Below are positions 62,591 through 64,000 of a DNA stretch of 64,000 nt, in pieces. Both the position numbers and the translations under genes were made by a program. Origin of the DNA: Adhaeribacter rhizoryzae. GTDB lineage: Bacteria; Bacteroidota; Bacteroidia; Cytophagales; Hymenobacteraceae. Location of the stretch: contig NZ_VWSF01000009.1 in the NCBI RefSeq assembly GCF_008629685.1, positions 153,802 through 217,801 of the forward strand, given 5' to 3'. How positions within the stretch are numbered: the stretch's first letter is position 1; the number at the start of each line of letters is the position of its first letter. The notes under the pieces are model-generated. The model did no database searches. It saw nothing but the letters and a program-made list of their open reading frames with translations, and was not told the DNA's origin.

Positions 62591-62902
62591 ATGTACGCAA
62601 TCGTAGACATAGCTGGTCGTCAGACCAAGGTAGAAGGCGGTAAATTCGTCTATACCAATAAGCTTTCCGGCAATGAAGGTGACGCCGTAGAGTTCGCCAA
62701 TGTATTATTAACCGACAACAACGGAACCGTAACTGTAGGCGCTCCGCTTGTTGATAACTTTAAAGTAACCGGTAAAATACTTGGCCATGTAAAAGGTGAC
62801 AAAGTGATCGTTTTCAAAAAGAAACGTCGCAAAGGTTACAAAAAGAAAAATGGTCACCGCCAACAATTTACCAAAGTATTAATTGACGCTTTACCGTTTT
62901 AA
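62591..62902 (+). CDS. rplU: 50S ribosomal protein L21
   Basis: 103 residues, full length. It begins MYAIVDIAGRQTKVEGG and has KVIVFKKKRRKGYKKKNGHRQ near the C-terminus, the RNA-binding part. Operon with rpmA, 12 bases apart, as in most bacteria. Confidence 0.97.
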   Translation: MYAIVDIAGRQTKVEGGKFVYTNKLSGNEGDAVEFANVLLTDNNGTVTVGAPLVDNFKVTGKILGHVKGDKVIVFKKKRRKGYKKKNGHRQQFTKVLIDALPF

Positions 62903-62914
62903 TTTTATAAAGAG

Positions 62915-63187
62915 ATGGCACACAAAAAAGGAGCAGGTAGTTCGAACAACGGTCGTGAATCGCATAGCAAACGACTGGGTGTAAAAATTTATGGTGGCCA
63001 GGCCATCATTGCTGGTAATATTATTGTTCGTCAGCGGGGTACCGCACACCACCCTGGCAAAAATGTAGGTTTAGGAAAAGACCATACCTTATTTGCTTTA
63101 GCTGATGGCGTGGTTGAATTTAAAAAAGGTGCTAAAAACCGTTCTTACGTATCTGTGTTGCCCGTTGAGGCGCCGGCTGAAGCGTAA
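62915..63187 (+). CDS. rpmA: 50S ribosomal protein L27
   Basis: 90 residues. [20 protein letters not shown] and [22 protein letters not shown] are diagnostic. No N-terminal extension, so no protease processing is expected. Its N-terminus touches the peptidyl transferase centre. Confidence 0.97.
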   Translation: MAHKKGAGSSNNGRESHSKRLGVKIYGGQAIIAGNIIVRQRGTAHHPGKNVGLGKDHTLFALADGVVEFKKGAKNRSYVSVLPVEAPAEA

Positions 63188-63207
63188 TTTGGTTTTTAAT
63201 CACATAT

Positions 63208-63240
63208 AAAAAAGGGAAGCTTTAACAGCTTCCCTTTTTT
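63208..63240 (+). terminator. rplU-rpmA terminator
   Basis: AAAAAAGGGAAGCT and AGCTTCCCTTTTTT, 14-bp arms with a 5-base loop. Confidence 0.88.
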
Positions 63241-63661
63241 GTTTTGTGCAGGCTTATGCATATAAGGGTTTGTGCTATGTAAAATACACCTAATCAAAGT
63301 CAGCACTCCGCCCTTGCCGTGTCTTATGACCGGCAAGCAAATTTATTTTTTTACCTGTTTACCTTTTGAAAGATTTCATCTTTCAATGCCTAAGTGCTAA
63401 CTGTTGGCCATTACCTAAGTAGCCTCCTGCCCGGTGGGGCCCGTTTGGTCATTCGGGCTGTCTAAGCTTGTTTTCCTCCTATCGTCGGAATGCTGCGCAC
63501 CACAACCTTAGAAGGCCCTCATTGCCCAAACTGATGTCAGATGCCAGTAGCTGCTGCTTTTCTAAGCTTAAATTATTGTTAATAATTAACAAGCCCGCTC
63601 AACAAAGCTAATCCGCAACGTTCCGGTTCGGCCGAACTTCTTCCCTAATTTAGGGCTACGA
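63241..63661. other. non-coding flank, probably including an insertion sequence end
   Basis: 420 bases with no gene. The composition becomes GC-richer and unlike the rest from about 63300. It probably holds the 3' untranslated part and terminal inverted repeat of the IS whose transposase begins beyond the window; I could not place the repeat without its partner. Confidence 0.4.
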
Positions 63662-64000
63662 TTAGGACACAAATTTTTGGGCCAGGGTCCACCCGTGCAA
63701 GATATGCTGGAAGTAATTCCAACCGCGCAAAAGGGTAATCACCCCCGCCTGCTTTTCGTGGGGTTTCCACCCGCCTAATCGGGCTATTATCCAGTAGCAC
63801 CATTGTAAAGAGTCTTGGGGGTAAGGATTCCGCTGCTTGGCTGTTTTTCCTTCATAACGTTTTTGTAAAGCCTGCAGACAAGCGACTTCTTGCCGGGTAA
63901 AGCTTTCTGCCAGCGGCACGGCTTCTTTCTGTTTAGAAGCCAGGTGCAAGAGCATTATCTTGCTAGCGGCAAACAAAGCCAGCAGCGTGAGTTGCACTAA
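63662..64000 (-). mobile_element. IS4-type transposase, C-terminal part
   Basis: At least 112 codons open to the window edge; the Met at 63997 is not necessarily the start, since a Leu codon in the same frame precedes it. The C-terminal motif WCYWIIARLGGWKP, followed by GVITLLRGWNYFQHILHGW, matches the end of IS4-family transposases. The DDE motif and the other IS end should lie past 64000. Confidence 0.75.

Noticed and set aside
1..64000. tRNA or rRNA genes
   Set aside because: No cloverleaf or conserved rRNA segment recognised by eye in any gap; a covariance search would be needed to exclude them fully.

Overview
The window looks like chromosomal DNA of a Bacteroidota bacterium, most likely a Cytophagales member close to Hymenobacteraceae (an Adhaeribacter-like genome is my guess, not proven). 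The signs are type IX secretion C-terminal sorting domains of both type A and type B, a GH97 glycosidase, the Bacteroidota promoter signature TAnnTTTG in front of many genes, almost no Shine-Dalgarno sequences (the Hsp20 gene is an exception), and many small lipoproteins.

Layout. 1-3036 is the N-terminal two thirds or less of an alpha-2-macroglobulin-like lipoprotein. 3.2-3.9 kb is an antitoxin/PIN-toxin pair. 4-10 kb holds a retaining-type GH97 enzyme, an SGNH hydrolase, a small membrane protein and a serine hydrolase. 10.3-18.6 kb has a lipoprotein, a TetR regulator, thioredoxin with its small partner, a haem-binding protein, prfA, a DinB-like protein, a beta-helix lipoprotein, YjbQ and a META-domain lipoprotein. 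18.6-25.4 kb has a secreted M43 metalloprotease, gpmI, a DUF4783 protein with nadC, and an unrecognised membrane protein built from two duplicated A-B modules. 25.8-32.8 kb has a metal-related lipoprotein/ZIP group, OsmC, a frameshifted secreted protein, a thioredoxin-reductase-like flavoprotein opposite a Fur-family regulator with a clear operator, and a complete subclass B1 metallo-beta-lactamase. 33-41 kb has a decayed toxin-antitoxin pair, a very large type IX cargo protein and an ECF sigma/anti-sigma/outer-membrane operon. 41-54.6 kb has Hsp20, RlpA, a second ECF operon, a lipoprotein MsrA, a PaaE-like reductase, DoxX, YwbE, TM2, DUF983 and AraC genes, and four paralogous small secreted SH3b-like proteins scattered among them.

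54.6-57 kb is a repeat-rich accessory stretch: five covarying hairpins with one conserved loop, two families of paired-hairpin (REP/BIME-like) elements, a REP-associated tyrosine transposase (RAYT), and a toxin gene cut short where the repeats begin. 56.7-58.7 kb is visibly more AT-rich than its surroundings and carries a palindrome, a 59-residue ORF behind a near-leaderless promoter, and a dGTP triphosphohydrolase. That gene converges on nrdA-nrdB, so dNTP destruction and dNTP synthesis lie side by side. A row of DnaA-box-like sites sits between nrdB and rplU-rpmA. The window ends in the C-terminal part of an IS4-type transposase.

The most promising undescribed signals are the SH3b family with sigma-54-type promoters and upstream palindromes, the five-hairpin array, the dGTPase module with its leader ORF and hairpin, and two ParE-like toxin genes broken independently while their antitoxins remain intact. 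No tRNA, rRNA or CRISPR array was recognised.
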